DNA from: JAQUOA01 sp037443785
Lineage (GTDB): Bacteria; Bacteroidota; Ignavibacteria; UBA10030; UBA8401
Assembly (NCBI GenBank): GCA_037443785.1
Contig: JBBINR010000004.1
Location: 73,260 to 137,259 of the forward strand
Length of the DNA stretch: 64,000 bases
Direction: 5' to 3'
Shown: positions 27,370 to 35,939 of the stretch, piece after piece
Layout of the letters: each line of letters starts with the position of its first letter
Position numbering within the stretch: position 1 is the first letter of the stretch
The notes under the pieces: generated by a model
Database searches by the model: none
Seen by the model: the letters and a program-made list of their open reading frames with translations, nothing else
Told to the model about the DNA's origin: nothing
Translations under genes and position numbers: made by a program

Positions 27370-27443
27370 TACACCCGGAGGGACTTGAACCCCCAACCCT
27401 CAGATTCGAAGTCTGATGCTCTATCCAGTTGAGCTACGGGTGC
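27370..27443 (-). tRNA. tRNA-Arg (anticodon TCG)
   Basis: The cloverleaf has the same acceptor and D arm as the neighbouring tRNA-Arg(CCG), anticodon stem TCAGA/TCTGA with loop CTTCGAA and T loop TTCAAGT. The near identity of the acceptor and D arms points to tandem duplication and anticodon divergence. CCA is not encoded. Confidence 0.96.
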
Positions 27444-27595
27444 GAGATATTGAAATTATGCGTTTACGGAATATTCGTTTGGATTGAATTCTGTATTCGT
27501 TAAATTTAATAGTAAGAAAAAATTGAGTTAATTTCAATGACGAATATTATGCTGAAAGTTGAACACAACGCTGGTATTATCGCAACAATGGAGAA

Positions 27596-28240
27596 ATGTT
27601 GAACACAATAATTTGTCATCGTTCAGAGATAACTTCCATTGATAATGTAGAAAAAGAATATTTCCAGAGTGTCGATTATAACGAGAAGCTGCAATTTGCA
27701 GACGGAAGCCCATCACCGAACTCAATTCGGACACAAGTTCGCTTGGAGTATTCTGATTCGATGCTGTTTGTTTTGTTCAATGGAAACTATGAACAATTAA
27801 ATTTATCCGATACGCTTTACCGTGATTCTTCAACGGGGAAAACGATGAAACTATGGAAACATGCGGACGTTGTTGAAGTGTTTGTGGGACCCGATGCAAG
27901 GCACACAAAACGATACAAAGAATTTCAAGTATCACCCGATGGAGCTTGGCTGGACATTGAGCAAGACCGAATGTTGTCAAAAAAATCAAATCACTTTTGG
28001 CGCTCAGGTTTTCGTTCGCATTCAATCATTGATGAGCAAGAGAAAAAATGGTACGCCGGTTTTGCTATTCCGTGGATCTGCTTAGGTGAATCTTTTCATA
28101 GAGAGAGATTGTGGCATATTAATCTTTATCGCGCAAAAGCAGAAGAACACGGACTCGAATTACAATCATGGTGTGCAACGGGATATGGCGATCACTGTTT
28201 TCATCGTCCCGAAAAATTCGGAGCAATAGTCTTTCGCTAG
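27596..28240 (+). CDS. CBM9-like domain protein
   Basis: A 214-residue protein without signal peptide. The pattern of an all-beta domain with DSMLFVLF, DVVEVFVGPDA, YKEFQVSPDGAWLD, WYAGFAIPW and LWHINLYR is that of carbohydrate-binding family 9-like proteins often annotated 'carbohydrate-binding'. No in-frame start lies further upstream before a stop at 27560. A GGAG is only two bases before the ATG, so the start is weakly supported. It is convergent with the histidine kinase gene. The ligand is unknown. Confidence 0.72.
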   Translation: MLNTIICHRSEITSIDNVEKEYFQSVDYNEKLQFADGSPSPNSIRTQVRLEYSDSMLFVLFNGNYEQLNLSDTLYRDSSTGKTMKLWKHADVVEVFVGPDARHTKRYKEFQVSPDGAWLDIEQDRMLSKKSNHFWRSGFRSHSIIDEQEKKWYAGFAIPWICLGESFHRERLWHINLYRAKAEEHGLELQSWCATGYGDHCFHRPEKFGAIVFR

Positions 28241-28255
28241 TCTCTGTTTCGATAA

Positions 28256-30118
28256 CTACTCGGCCATTGACGGAAGAGAAAAATAAAACGTTGCCCCCTC
28301 ATTCTCTTTTCCTTCTGCCCAAATTTTCCCCCCATGCCGCTGAATAATCCTTTGAACAATTGCCAACCCAACACCGCTCCCTTCAAAATCTTCTTTCGTG
28401 TGCAGCCTCTGGAAAACTCCAAAGAGCTTCGATTGATATTCCGGATTAAACCCGATGCCGGAATCTTTGACAAAATAAGTGGTAAAACCATTTTCTTGCA
28501 AACTGTCGATTTCTATTTTTCGTTCTTTACTCTTCGACGTATATTTTACGGCATTAGAAATTAAATTTGTCCAGACTTGTTTCATTAATCCAGCATCGCC
28601 CATAACATCCGGAAGAGGATGAACACTAAATGAAATATTTTTCCGATCTGCCTCCGGTACCACTTCATCATACATTGAAACAGCAAGGGACGCCATCTCA
28701 ATGCGAGAGAAATTCAATTCTGTTCTTGTTGAACGAGAAAGATCGAGTAAACCTGATATCAGTTCATCCATTCTACTTGTACTATCTCGAATAATAGTCA
28801 CCAATCTTTTCCCTTCATCATCAAACAGGTGAGAATAATCATCGGACAGTATCTGAGCAAATCCATCAATCGCACGTAATGGCGACCGAAGATCATGGGA
28901 AACAGAATACGAGAACGCTTCCAATTCCCTATTCGCTGATTCAAGCTGTGCCGTTCGTTGTTGAATGCGCTGTTCAAGATTTTTATTGAGTAACTGAATT
29001 TCCACTTCTGCCCGTATACGTTCGGTCATGTCGTTGCACACTACCAAGATCACGATGTTGTTGTTTGCATCTTTCATTGCATAGGCAACTTCATTCACCA
29101 TTAAAATACTTCCATTCTTATGAACTTTTCGAAATTCCCCATGCATGACTGTCCCAATATTTTGGACACAATCATCGATGATTTTTTTTGCTCTCCTGAC
29201 ATCTTCAGCCACAAACAATGAGAGCACTGAAGTTCCGAGTAATTGTTTGGGTTTAAAACCAAGATGTTCCGTCACTAATTTACTAATTGATTGAATCGTT
29301 CCATTGCTGTCCAACGTAAAGTACATTACGGGGCTATTTTCATACAGTGCCCTAAATTTTTCTTCGCTGTCGCGGATAAGCGCATTTTGTTTCCCAATTT
29401 GTTCCATCGCTGCGTTAAATGCATTGCTCACAACTCCGACTTCATTATTCATGACAATTGGAATGGGAATCGAAAACTCACTTGTTCCCATTCGTTCCAC
29501 TCCATCCAACAATAGTTTTAATTGTCGAAGAATACTGTACGAAAGTCCGAAGGCAAACAATGTTCCTATGAGTATGGCCGCAAGTGTATACAAAATTCCC
29601 TGACGATTGACATATTCGATATGTAAACGATTTTCCGTAAGATTTTCCGCAACTCGCGCCCATCCCAATAATGTTTCGTTGGCAAAAATCGGTACGGCTG
29701 TTTCAACATTATCGTCCGTGGAAAAAAGTACAACAGCCGTCTGAGGTCCTTTGAGAAGATTAACACTGATTGAGTCTTGCAAATACATTCCGACTTTAGT
29801 TTGGTCCGTATGACTCATCACATGCCCATCCGGATCAATTACCATAGCGTATAATATTGACTTATCTTTCGAAAAAGCCTGCATCACCTCCTGTAGTCCA
29901 ACAAGATCATCCGACCGAAGCCACTCTTCACTGCTCGTCGCGAGCAGCATTGTCTGGAACATCGTCTCCCGATTTGTTTTTTCAGTTAAGAAAGCCTTTT
30001 GACGATGTGTAAGATCGTAGACAAAGATCGTCATCAAAACCAAATGCACCATTGCTACACCAATAATCAATTGCCGACGAATAGATTTCCCAATAATCCA
30101 CGAAAGAGCATTTAGCAT
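28256..30118 (-). CDS. Membrane sensor histidine kinase with PAS domain
   Basis: A 620-residue kinase. A first transmembrane helix (about 18-36) is followed by a periplasmic sensor domain, a second helix (about 178-196), HAMP (about 200-250), PAS (about 255-370, CNDMTERIRAE), HisKA with SVSHDLRSPL (His408) and an HATPase with NLISNAVKYT, DSGIGF and GSGVGLAI. Its ATG overlaps the stop of the PhnD-like gene by one base, so the two act together. No response regulator is adjacent. Signal input likely comes from the periplasmic binding protein. Confidence 0.92.
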   Translation of the reverse strand: MLNALSWIIGKSIRRQLIIGVAMVHLVLMTIFVYDLTHRQKAFLTEKTNRETMFQTMLLATSSEEWLRSDDLVGLQEVMQAFSKDKSILYAMVIDPDGHVMSHTDQTKVGMYLQDSISVNLLKGPQTAVVLFSTDDNVETAVPIFANETLLGWARVAENLTENRLHIEYVNRQGILYTLAAILIGTLFAFGLSYSILRQLKLLLDGVERMGTSEFSIPIPIVMNNEVGVVSNAFNAAMEQIGKQNALIRDSEEKFRALYENSPVMYFTLDSNGTIQSISKLVTEHLGFKPKQLLGTSVLSLFVAEDVRRAKKIIDDCVQNIGTVMHGEFRKVHKNGSILMVNEVAYAMKDANNNIVILVVCNDMTERIRAEVEIQLLNKNLEQRIQQRTAQLESANRELEAFSYSVSHDLRSPLRAIDGFAQILSDDYSHLFDDEGKRLVTIIRDSTSRMDELISGLLDLSRSTRTELNFSRIEMASLAVSMYDEVVPEADRKNISFSVHPLPDVMGDAGLMKQVWTNLISNAVKYTSKSKERKIEIDSLQENGFTTYFVKDSGIGFNPEYQSKLFGVFQRLHTKEDFEGSGVGLAIVQRIIQRHGGKIWAEGKENEGATFYFSLPSMAE

Positions 30119-31056
30119 TAATTTTTCCCCCCTACGGCGGGCAATGAACCGAATTGTTTCTGATATTTTTTCAGAAAATTGTTTACGGTTGTCACATATT
30201 CTTTTTCAGAAATCTCAACAAAACGAGAAAGGTTTATTTTTTTTAGAATAGTTTTCCCTTCGTCTGTTGTGTGCAAAGAAAATAGTGCGTTTGAAAATAT
30301 GTTTACATGGCTTTTAGGAATATCATTCCTCACGACCAGTCCATTATTGATCAGTGGATCGGTCTTCCATTGAACTTTAAGTTCCTGCGCAATCTCCGGA
30401 TGCTCTGATGCAAATGATTCCCACGGAGGCGGCCATGTACATCCGGCTTTCGTTTTTCCCATATAGACATTCATAATAGAAGATTCTTGTGAACCGACAT
30501 ACCTGCACTCTGCATCTTTTTCTACATTAAGCCCTTTCATTTTCAAAAAGTATTTCGGCATCATCGCTGCGGCAAGCGCTGTTTTTGAAGGGAAACTAAT
30601 CGCCGCTCCACGTAAATCTTCAACGGACTTTATTGTACTATCTTCGTGAACAATAATAATTCCATAAAATCGGCTGTCATCCCCCATTTTCCCGAAAATA
30701 GTGTAGCCGTACAGAATTGTCTGAACACTTTGATATGGATTCGGCAAGGCAAAATGGAACTTACGTTCAAAAAGTTTTTGCTCGAACGAATTATAATCGC
30801 GTGACGCTTCTAACCGAACCGAAAATTCAGTTGTCGATTTATTGATGTAATCGACAAGAGGTTGATACACCTCAAAAAATCGTGAAGGATTATGCAAAGG
30901 ATGGACAGCAAAAATATATTCAGGAACGGTTCCGTGAATCGTCGAAGTTTTTCCATACAACGGTGTGTACTGCTGTTTGCTGCTCTTCGAACAGCAAGCA
31001 AAAAAAAGGATACCGATCGCCAGAGTTACACGGAACAACTTTGAAGAATGAACCAT
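30118..31056 (-). CDS. PhnD-like periplasmic binding lipoprotein paired with a histidine kinase
   Basis: A 312-residue lipoprotein (FFACC near residues 17-22). The fold is that of phosphonate/phosphite-type binding proteins: YIFAVHPLHNP, LVDYINKST, ALPNPYQSV, SVEDLRGAAISFPSKTALAAAMMP, then NNGLVVRND. There is no ABC transporter nearby; instead it overlaps a kinase gene, as in two-component systems that use a solute-binding protein as sensor. The ligand may be a phosphorus oxyanion or another small anion; this cannot be read from sequence. Confidence 0.84.
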   Translation of the reverse strand: MVHSSKLFRVTLAIGILFFACCSKSSKQQYTPLYGKTSTIHGTVPEYIFAVHPLHNPSRFFEVYQPLVDYINKSTTEFSVRLEASRDYNSFEQKLFERKFHFALPNPYQSVQTILYGYTIFGKMGDDSRFYGIIIVHEDSTIKSVEDLRGAAISFPSKTALAAAMMPKYFLKMKGLNVEKDAECRYVGSQESSIMNVYMGKTKAGCTWPPPWESFASEHPEIAQELKVQWKTDPLINNGLVVRNDIPKSHVNIFSNALFSLHTTDEGKTILKKINLSRFVEISEKEYVTTVNNFLKKYQKQFGSLPAVGGKN

Positions 31057-31507
31057 TGCGACACCTCAGTTCATTATCTGGGAAGATACTCACTCAATAA
31101 AATTTTCTTATCACTTGACGGAATATTCCCATCACCATGAATAATTAAGTCAACAACTTTTTTAACATTTGGGGAGGTATCAATGAGTGTGAAAAAAACT
31201 ACCGGGATACTGACAGATCGAACCAGTTTTTGATTTCGAAGGAATAATTTCATACACCAGTTCCTACGATGTTCAGTTGCGCACTTTGTGCACTGAGAAA
31301 ATTTTCGACCTCAGCAAACGAAATACGTGTAGGATGACAAGTTAGACTGTATAGATCCTAGAATGATTAGCATCTATCACAACGTTAAGGTAGGTATGAA
31401 TGAAAAGAAAAACAATATGAAACCGATGTCAATCGTCAACAAACAGACTATTCCGTCTGCTATAATGTTTTTTGAAATTACAGAATATTTGTGAATCTCA
31501 AATATTG
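31057..31507. other. 451-bp region without an established gene
   Basis: The left part should hold the promoter of the sensor operon. Two short plus-strand frames have credible ribosome sites: 31183-31233 (16 codons, GGGGAGG five bases upstream) and 31396-31494 (32 codons, AAGG five bases upstream). No convincing RNA structure was seen. Confidence 0.5.
31183..31233 (+). CDS. Possible very short ORF or gene remnant
   Basis: A 16-codon frame with an excellent Shine-Dalgarno GGGGAGG. It ends in TTT-TGA; the +1 frame continues open for about 37 more codons to a TAG at about 31345. It could be a leader peptide, a decayed gene or chance. No family is recognised. Confidence 0.25.
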   Translation: MSVKKTTGILTDRTSF

Positions 31508-32503
31508 TTATGAATTTAATATTGAATCTATCGTTTGTTCCTCTTCATGCGCAAATGATGAAGTTTTTAATATTCCCAGTGCATCTTCGATTTGCGCAAC
31601 ACGGCTTGCTCCAATAAGAACTGAAGTCACTTCAGGTTTACGCACTACCCACGCAAGCGCCATTTGTGCTAACGTTTGTCCACGTTTCTTCGCAAGATCA
31701 TTTAAGCGGCGGATCTTCGATACTCTTTCTTCCGTCACATGCTCTGGTCGCAAAAATCCGTTCGGCTTTCCTGCGCGAGAATCAGAAGGAATCCCGTGAA
31801 GATATCTATCCGTCAGTAAACCTTGAGCAAGCGGAGAAAATGGAATGCATCCCATTCCTTCTTCGTTCAGTGTTCGCAGTAAATCTTTTTCTACCCAGCG
31901 TTCAAACATGTTGTATTTTGGCTGGTGAATAAGGCACGGGGTTCCAAGTGACCGGAGTATTTGAGCCGCTTTGCGAGTATCATCCGCACCGTAATTTGAA
32001 ATGCCGACATACAATGCTTTTCCGCTTCGCACAATTTGATCAAGTGCACCCATGGTTTCTTCAAGCGGTGTGTTCGGATCGAACCGATGACTATAAAAAA
32101 TATCGACATACTCTAATCCCATTCGCTTCAGGCTTTGATCAAGGCTGGCAATCAAATATTTTCTCGAGCCCCACTCGCCGTACGGGCCCGGCCACATCAG
32201 ATATCCGGCTTTAGATGAAATAATAAGTTCATCTCTGTACGGAAGTAAATCCTCCTCGAGTATTTTCCCAAAATTTTTCTCTGCAGTTCCCGGCGGCGGA
32301 CCATAATTATTGGCGAGATCAAAATGTGTGATGCCATGATCGAAAGCATAATGAATCATTGCTCGTGAATTTCCGAGATCATCAACATCGCCAAAATTGT
32401 GCCACAAACCGAGTGATACGAGCGGAAGTTTCAATCCGCTTCGTCCAATTCTATTATATCGCATTGACTCGTAGCGATTTTCAGCAGCAACATATTTTTT
32501 CAT
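31508..32503 (-). CDS. Aldo/keto reductase, L-glyceraldehyde-3-phosphate reductase type (YghZ-like)
   Basis: The ATG at 32503 is taken because AKR homology (RYNRIGRSGLKLPLVSLGLW) begins 14 residues later; the open frame further upstream is not protein-like. The 331-residue TIM barrel has the Asp-Tyr pair in DLANNYGPPPG, catalytic Lys in SSKAGY, and YSHRFDPNTPLEETMGAL and GISNY as in the YghZ/AKR14 group. It would reduce aldehydes with NADPH, including detoxification of L-G3P or methylglyoxal. It stands alone, after a terminator. Confidence 0.88.
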   Translation of the reverse strand: MKKYVAAENRYESMRYNRIGRSGLKLPLVSLGLWHNFGDVDDLGNSRAMIHYAFDHGITHFDLANNYGPPPGTAEKNFGKILEEDLLPYRDELIISSKAGYLMWPGPYGEWGSRKYLIASLDQSLKRMGLEYVDIFYSHRFDPNTPLEETMGALDQIVRSGKALYVGISNYGADDTRKAAQILRSLGTPCLIHQPKYNMFERWVEKDLLRTLNEEGMGCIPFSPLAQGLLTDRYLHGIPSDSRAGKPNGFLRPEHVTEERVSKIRRLNDLAKKRGQTLAQMALAWVVRKPEVTSVLIGASRVAQIEDALGILKTSSFAHEEEQTIDSILNS

Positions 32504-32655
32504 ACTACGCTCTTTAGATTTGATTAGAATAAATACTGGGGATATTTTTTTCGTGTGTGAAAAAGGTATAAGAAAAACAGTAAAGAAACAACGATGAATA
32601 GCGATAGGAATTAGAATATAAGGTCGCGACGACTTAATAATCTTTTCGTTTAAAA

Positions 32656-32686
32656 TCAAAAACTCCGGTTTTCCCGGAGTTTTTGA
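32656..32686 (-). terminator. Intrinsic terminator after the rhodanese gene
   Basis: A 13-bp perfect stem (TCAAAAACTCCGG / CCGGAGTTTTTGA) with a five-base loop. It lies 20 bases after the rhodanese stop and is symmetrical enough to work in both directions. Confidence 0.85.
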
Positions 32687-32705
32687 CATTAGATTCAATG
32701 GACGG

Positions 32706-32978
32706 TTAAAATTCAGGCATATCGTACAGACCACCGGCATTAATGACATCCGTATAGCCCGCAGATTTTAACATACGCGCCGCGTATGCACTTCGAGCGC
32801 CGGAAGCACAATATACAATAATCGGCTTGCTCTTTTCCCCAAACTCTTCAATCCGAAATTGCATCTGTTCTACCGGAATGTTTATTGCATTGGGATAATG
32901 TTCTTCCCCAAATTCTTCCGATGTTCGCACGTCAACAATCTTTGCACCTGATTTTAATTTTTCAACTAACCCTGCCAT
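32706..32978 (-). CDS. Single-domain rhodanese
   Basis: A 90-residue sulfurtransferase-like protein with the active-site loop CASGAR (intact Cys) after IVYC and the usual VDVRTSEEF start. It lies 34 bp after a CoA-disulfide-reductase gene whose own fused rhodanese has lost its Cys, so it may supply the activity in trans. It probably acts in the cytoplasm on persulfides. Confidence 0.93.
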   Translation of the reverse strand: MAGLVEKLKSGAKIVDVRTSEEFGEEHYPNAINIPVEQMQFRIEEFGEKSKPIIVYCASGARSAYAARMLKSAGYTDVINAGGLYDMPEF

Positions 32979-33012
32979 TTATTTTTTCCTTTATAAATTA
33001 TTTGTAAATGTT

Positions 33013-34677
33013 TTATAATTCAAAATTCCAACCGTCAATCCACTTTGCCGAGGAATATCCACCGGCAATATTAAACACCTTGGTAAATCCTTCTGCTTTC
33101 AAAATTTGTAATGTTGTATGCCCTAAAAATCCATCTTTGCTTAAGATATAAATAATTTTGCCTTTCGGAATCTCTTCTAAACGATCTCGCACTTCGTCCG
33201 CAGGAATATGCAGCACCTCTCGTAATGGCGCTTTTGCTTGTTCACCAATTGTTCGCACATCCAAAATAATACCAGAATCATTGGAAAGTTCTTGTAGAAC
33301 TTCTGTCGGAGTTTTTAATGGACTGAATCCAGTAATATTATTCAAACCAACAAACGATGCTAAGTTAACCGGATCGTTTGCGCTGTTATACGGCGGTGCG
33401 TACGCAAGATCTATTTCGGATAAATCTTCCAATGTCATCTTTCCATGGAGCGCCGTCGCCAGAACATCAATACGTTTTTCAACTCCAACTTGACCGTACG
33501 CTTGACCACCAAGAAGTTTTGACGTCTTCTTATCATACACAAGTTTTAATGCAAGCGGTTTGCCTCCGGGAAAATATGTCACATGATTATCCTTAAACAC
33601 GTACGAAACTCCAACATCGAAACCAGCATCGCGCGCCGCTTTTTCAGAAAGCCCGGTTGAAGCTGCAGTGTAATCAAAAAGCTTTACGACTGAAGTCCCC
33701 AGTGCCCCCCGATACTTCATCTTCCCTCCGAGAGCATTGGTAGCGGCAATTCTTCCCTGCCTATTTGCCGGTCCTGCTAAAGGAATACGTACTTTTTTTC
33801 CGTGAATTTTATTCACGATCTCAACCATGTCACCCGCTGCAAATATATTCGGATCACTTGTTCCCATCGTTTCGTCAACAATAAGTCCGCCGCTTTTTCC
33901 AATCTCGAGTCCTGCTTCTTTTGCAAGTGTTAATTCCGGGCGGACACCGATCGATAAAAGAACCATCTCAGCGGCAACAGAAGTTCCGTTACTTAAAACG
34001 ACCGAATCGTTTCTAATCTCTGACAATCCAACATTTGTTTGTATCGTAATTCCTTTTTCTTCAAGACCGGATTTAATCATCGCACCAAATTCCGGATCCA
34101 TGAGAATCATTACTTGTGGAGCAAGCTCAACGATGGTAACAGTAATTCCACGTACGTGAAGAGCTTCTGCCATCTCTAATCCAATAAATCCACCGCCTGC
34201 GACAACGGCACTTTTCGGTTTTTTCTCTTCAATGAATTTATGAATCCGATCCATATCCGGAATTGTCCAGAGTTTGAACACATGGTCTTGAGTTACTCCG
34301 TTCAGCGGCGGAACAACCGGCGATCCGCCTTGGGCAAGGATCAAAGCATCATACAAAAATGTTTCCGCGCCATTCGTTGTTTTGGCAATGATTTTTTTGT
34401 CTCCGCGGATAATCTTTATTGCCTCGGTATTAGTTCGCACATTTACGCGATAGCGGCTGAAAAATCCTTCGGGTGTTTGCAGCAATAAATTCGATCGCCG
34501 TTGAATATCCCTGCTGATAAAATATGGTAATCCGCAGTTCGCAAAGCTTACGTACGGCCCTTTTTCAAGCACTGTAATCTCTGCAGTTTCGTCTAATCTT
34601 CTAACACGTGCAGCAGCTGTTGCACCGCCGGCAACGCCGCCAATGATAATTATTTTCTTAGGTTCTTTTTGTTTCAT
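33013..34677 (-). CDS. CoA-disulfide reductase with fused, Cys-less rhodanese domain
   Basis: A 554-residue flavoprotein. FAD motif GGVAGGATAAARVRRL, active-site SFANCGLPY (redox Cys at about 49), NAD motif AGGGFIGLEMAE, then C-terminal dimerisation domain and a rhodanese domain (about 455-554). This is the architecture of the CoADR-Rhd/NADH-dependent persulfide reductase group. The rhodanese loop reads ILSKDG where the catalytic Cys should be. It is likely to reduce CoA persulfides or disulfides in sulfur metabolism; the domain loss may restrict it to CoA disulfide reduction. Confidence 0.9.
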   Translation of the reverse strand: MKQKEPKKIIIIGGVAGGATAAARVRRLDETAEITVLEKGPYVSFANCGLPYFISRDIQRRSNLLLQTPEGFFSRYRVNVRTNTEAIKIIRGDKKIIAKTTNGAETFLYDALILAQGGSPVVPPLNGVTQDHVFKLWTIPDMDRIHKFIEEKKPKSAVVAGGGFIGLEMAEALHVRGITVTIVELAPQVMILMDPEFGAMIKSGLEEKGITIQTNVGLSEIRNDSVVLSNGTSVAAEMVLLSIGVRPELTLAKEAGLEIGKSGGLIVDETMGTSDPNIFAAGDMVEIVNKIHGKKVRIPLAGPANRQGRIAATNALGGKMKYRGALGTSVVKLFDYTAASTGLSEKAARDAGFDVGVSYVFKDNHVTYFPGGKPLALKLVYDKKTSKLLGGQAYGQVGVEKRIDVLATALHGKMTLEDLSEIDLAYAPPYNSANDPVNLASFVGLNNITGFSPLKTPTEVLQELSNDSGIILDVRTIGEQAKAPLREVLHIPADEVRDRLEEIPKGKIIYILSKDGFLGHTTLQILKAEGFTKVFNIAGGYSSAKWIDGWNFEL

Positions 34678-34816
34678 GGTCTAATATTAAATATTGATGT
34701 TTCATTAATATGATGCATCGAAAGATAAAAAGATTCTTAAAAGCATCATTTTTATGAGGACAAAAACGTGATTCAGTGCATCAAATTGGAAAACAATCAT
34801 GGTAAAATAGAGAATT

Positions 34817-35065
34817 ATGAATTTTGACGACGAATTACTTTCTGAGACAGAATTTACGCGGTCCAATGAACGGCTTCGAACCGAATATATATCGAAGCAC
34901 TGCGCGGCAGTTGAAAAGATGATTCATAACGTATCATCTCGAAGGGAAGCAAGAAAAATTGCCGACCAAGCATGCAAAGCATTTGAAGAAAAATGTCACA
35001 GCACAATTATCCGCAATGCATTAATAAAACGAATTGATGAAATAATCGACTCTTCTTGGAATTAA
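34817..35065 (+). CDS. Small conserved-looking helical protein of unknown function
   Basis: An 82-residue charged, alpha-helical protein (no signal peptide, no membrane segment) divergent from the CoADR gene. Codon use and composition look coding, but no Shine-Dalgarno is obvious (GAGAATT five bases before ATG is the best). It contains no motif I recognise. A role cannot be inferred. Confidence 0.5.
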   Translation: MNFDDELLSETEFTRSNERLRTEYISKHCAAVEKMIHNVSSRREARKIADQACKAFEEKCHSTIIRNALIKRIDEIIDSSWN

Positions 35066-35100
35066 GATCTGAGGTTATGTGTTATTTTTGTATCTTGTAG

Positions 35101-35919
35101 ATGAAAACGAAAATCGACATGAAAAAAATACTCATTGCACTATTTGCAATTTCGACATTTCTCAGCGGTCAAACCACATCACCATATTCACTGCGGTGGA
35201 ATACTGATGGTTGGATCATCGGTTCATCCACTGTTGCAGGAATCGGTGCATATACAATTGAAACAAATTTACCGTCGCTCACGCTCAACGAAATTCAGTC
35301 GCTTGATAAAAACAATATCAACCCAATAGATAGACTTACCGCTGGAAACTATAATGAGAAACAATCAAAAATCAGTGATGTTTTAGTCGGTGTGGTTATC
35401 GTGTCTCCATTAAGCTTAATGATTGATGAACACGCTCGGAAAGATTTTTTCACACTTGGAACGATGTACGCCGAAACGGCGATGCTTACCGCAATCCTTC
35501 CTTCGCTTGGTAAAGGAACGGCAAAACGGATCCGTCCATTTGTGTATAACTCGTCTGTTCCGCTTGATCTTCGATTGGAAAGCGATGCTGAACGGTCTTT
35601 CTTTTCACGACATTCGTCATTCGCATTTTCAATGGCCGTGCTGACATCAACCGTCTACAGCGATTATTTTCCCGATTCAAAATTTAAATCGTATGTGTGG
35701 ATCGGCTCGTTAGGACTTGCTTCAACTGTGGCAGTGCTTCGTGTAACATCCGGCTCTCATTTTATTTCAGATGTCGTCGTTGGTGCAGTCGTCGGCAGTG
35801 CGGTAGGATATTTTATTCCATACATACATCGGAATTCACCGGAGTCATCAAGTTCGCTGGGCATTTCTCCTCTTGTTTCTCCTCCCACTCAGGGAATTTC
35901 ATTGTCGTTTCAATTTTAA
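35101..35919 (+). CDS. PAP2-superfamily phosphatase, secreted or envelope
   Basis: The 272-residue protein (266 from the ATG at 35119, where the signal peptide MKKILIALFAISTFLSG begins) has the three phosphatase motifs: KGTAKRIRP, SRHSS and RVTSGSHFISDVVVG with the catalytic His and Asp. Motif 2 reads RHSS rather than PSGH; the key His is kept. It is likely a lipid or polyprenyl phosphate phosphatase. A closely similar paralog lies at 40303-41115. It is convergent with the PolB2 gene. Confidence 0.86.
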   Translation: MKTKIDMKKILIALFAISTFLSGQTTSPYSLRWNTDGWIIGSSTVAGIGAYTIETNLPSLTLNEIQSLDKNNINPIDRLTAGNYNEKQSKISDVLVGVVIVSPLSLMIDEHARKDFFTLGTMYAETAMLTAILPSLGKGTAKRIRPFVYNSSVPLDLRLESDAERSFFSRHSSFAFSMAVLTSTVYSDYFPDSKFKSYVWIGSLGLASTVAVLRVTSGSHFISDVVVGAVVGSAVGYFIPYIHRNSPESSSSLGISPLVSPPTQGISLSFQF

Positions 35920-35939
35920 AAATATTGTTGCCGGCAGTT

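Noticed and set aside
32504..32749. N-terminal extension of the aldo/keto reductase frame
   Set aside because: The region contains a terminator and AT-rich leader, is not protein-like, and AKR homology begins after the ATG at 32503.
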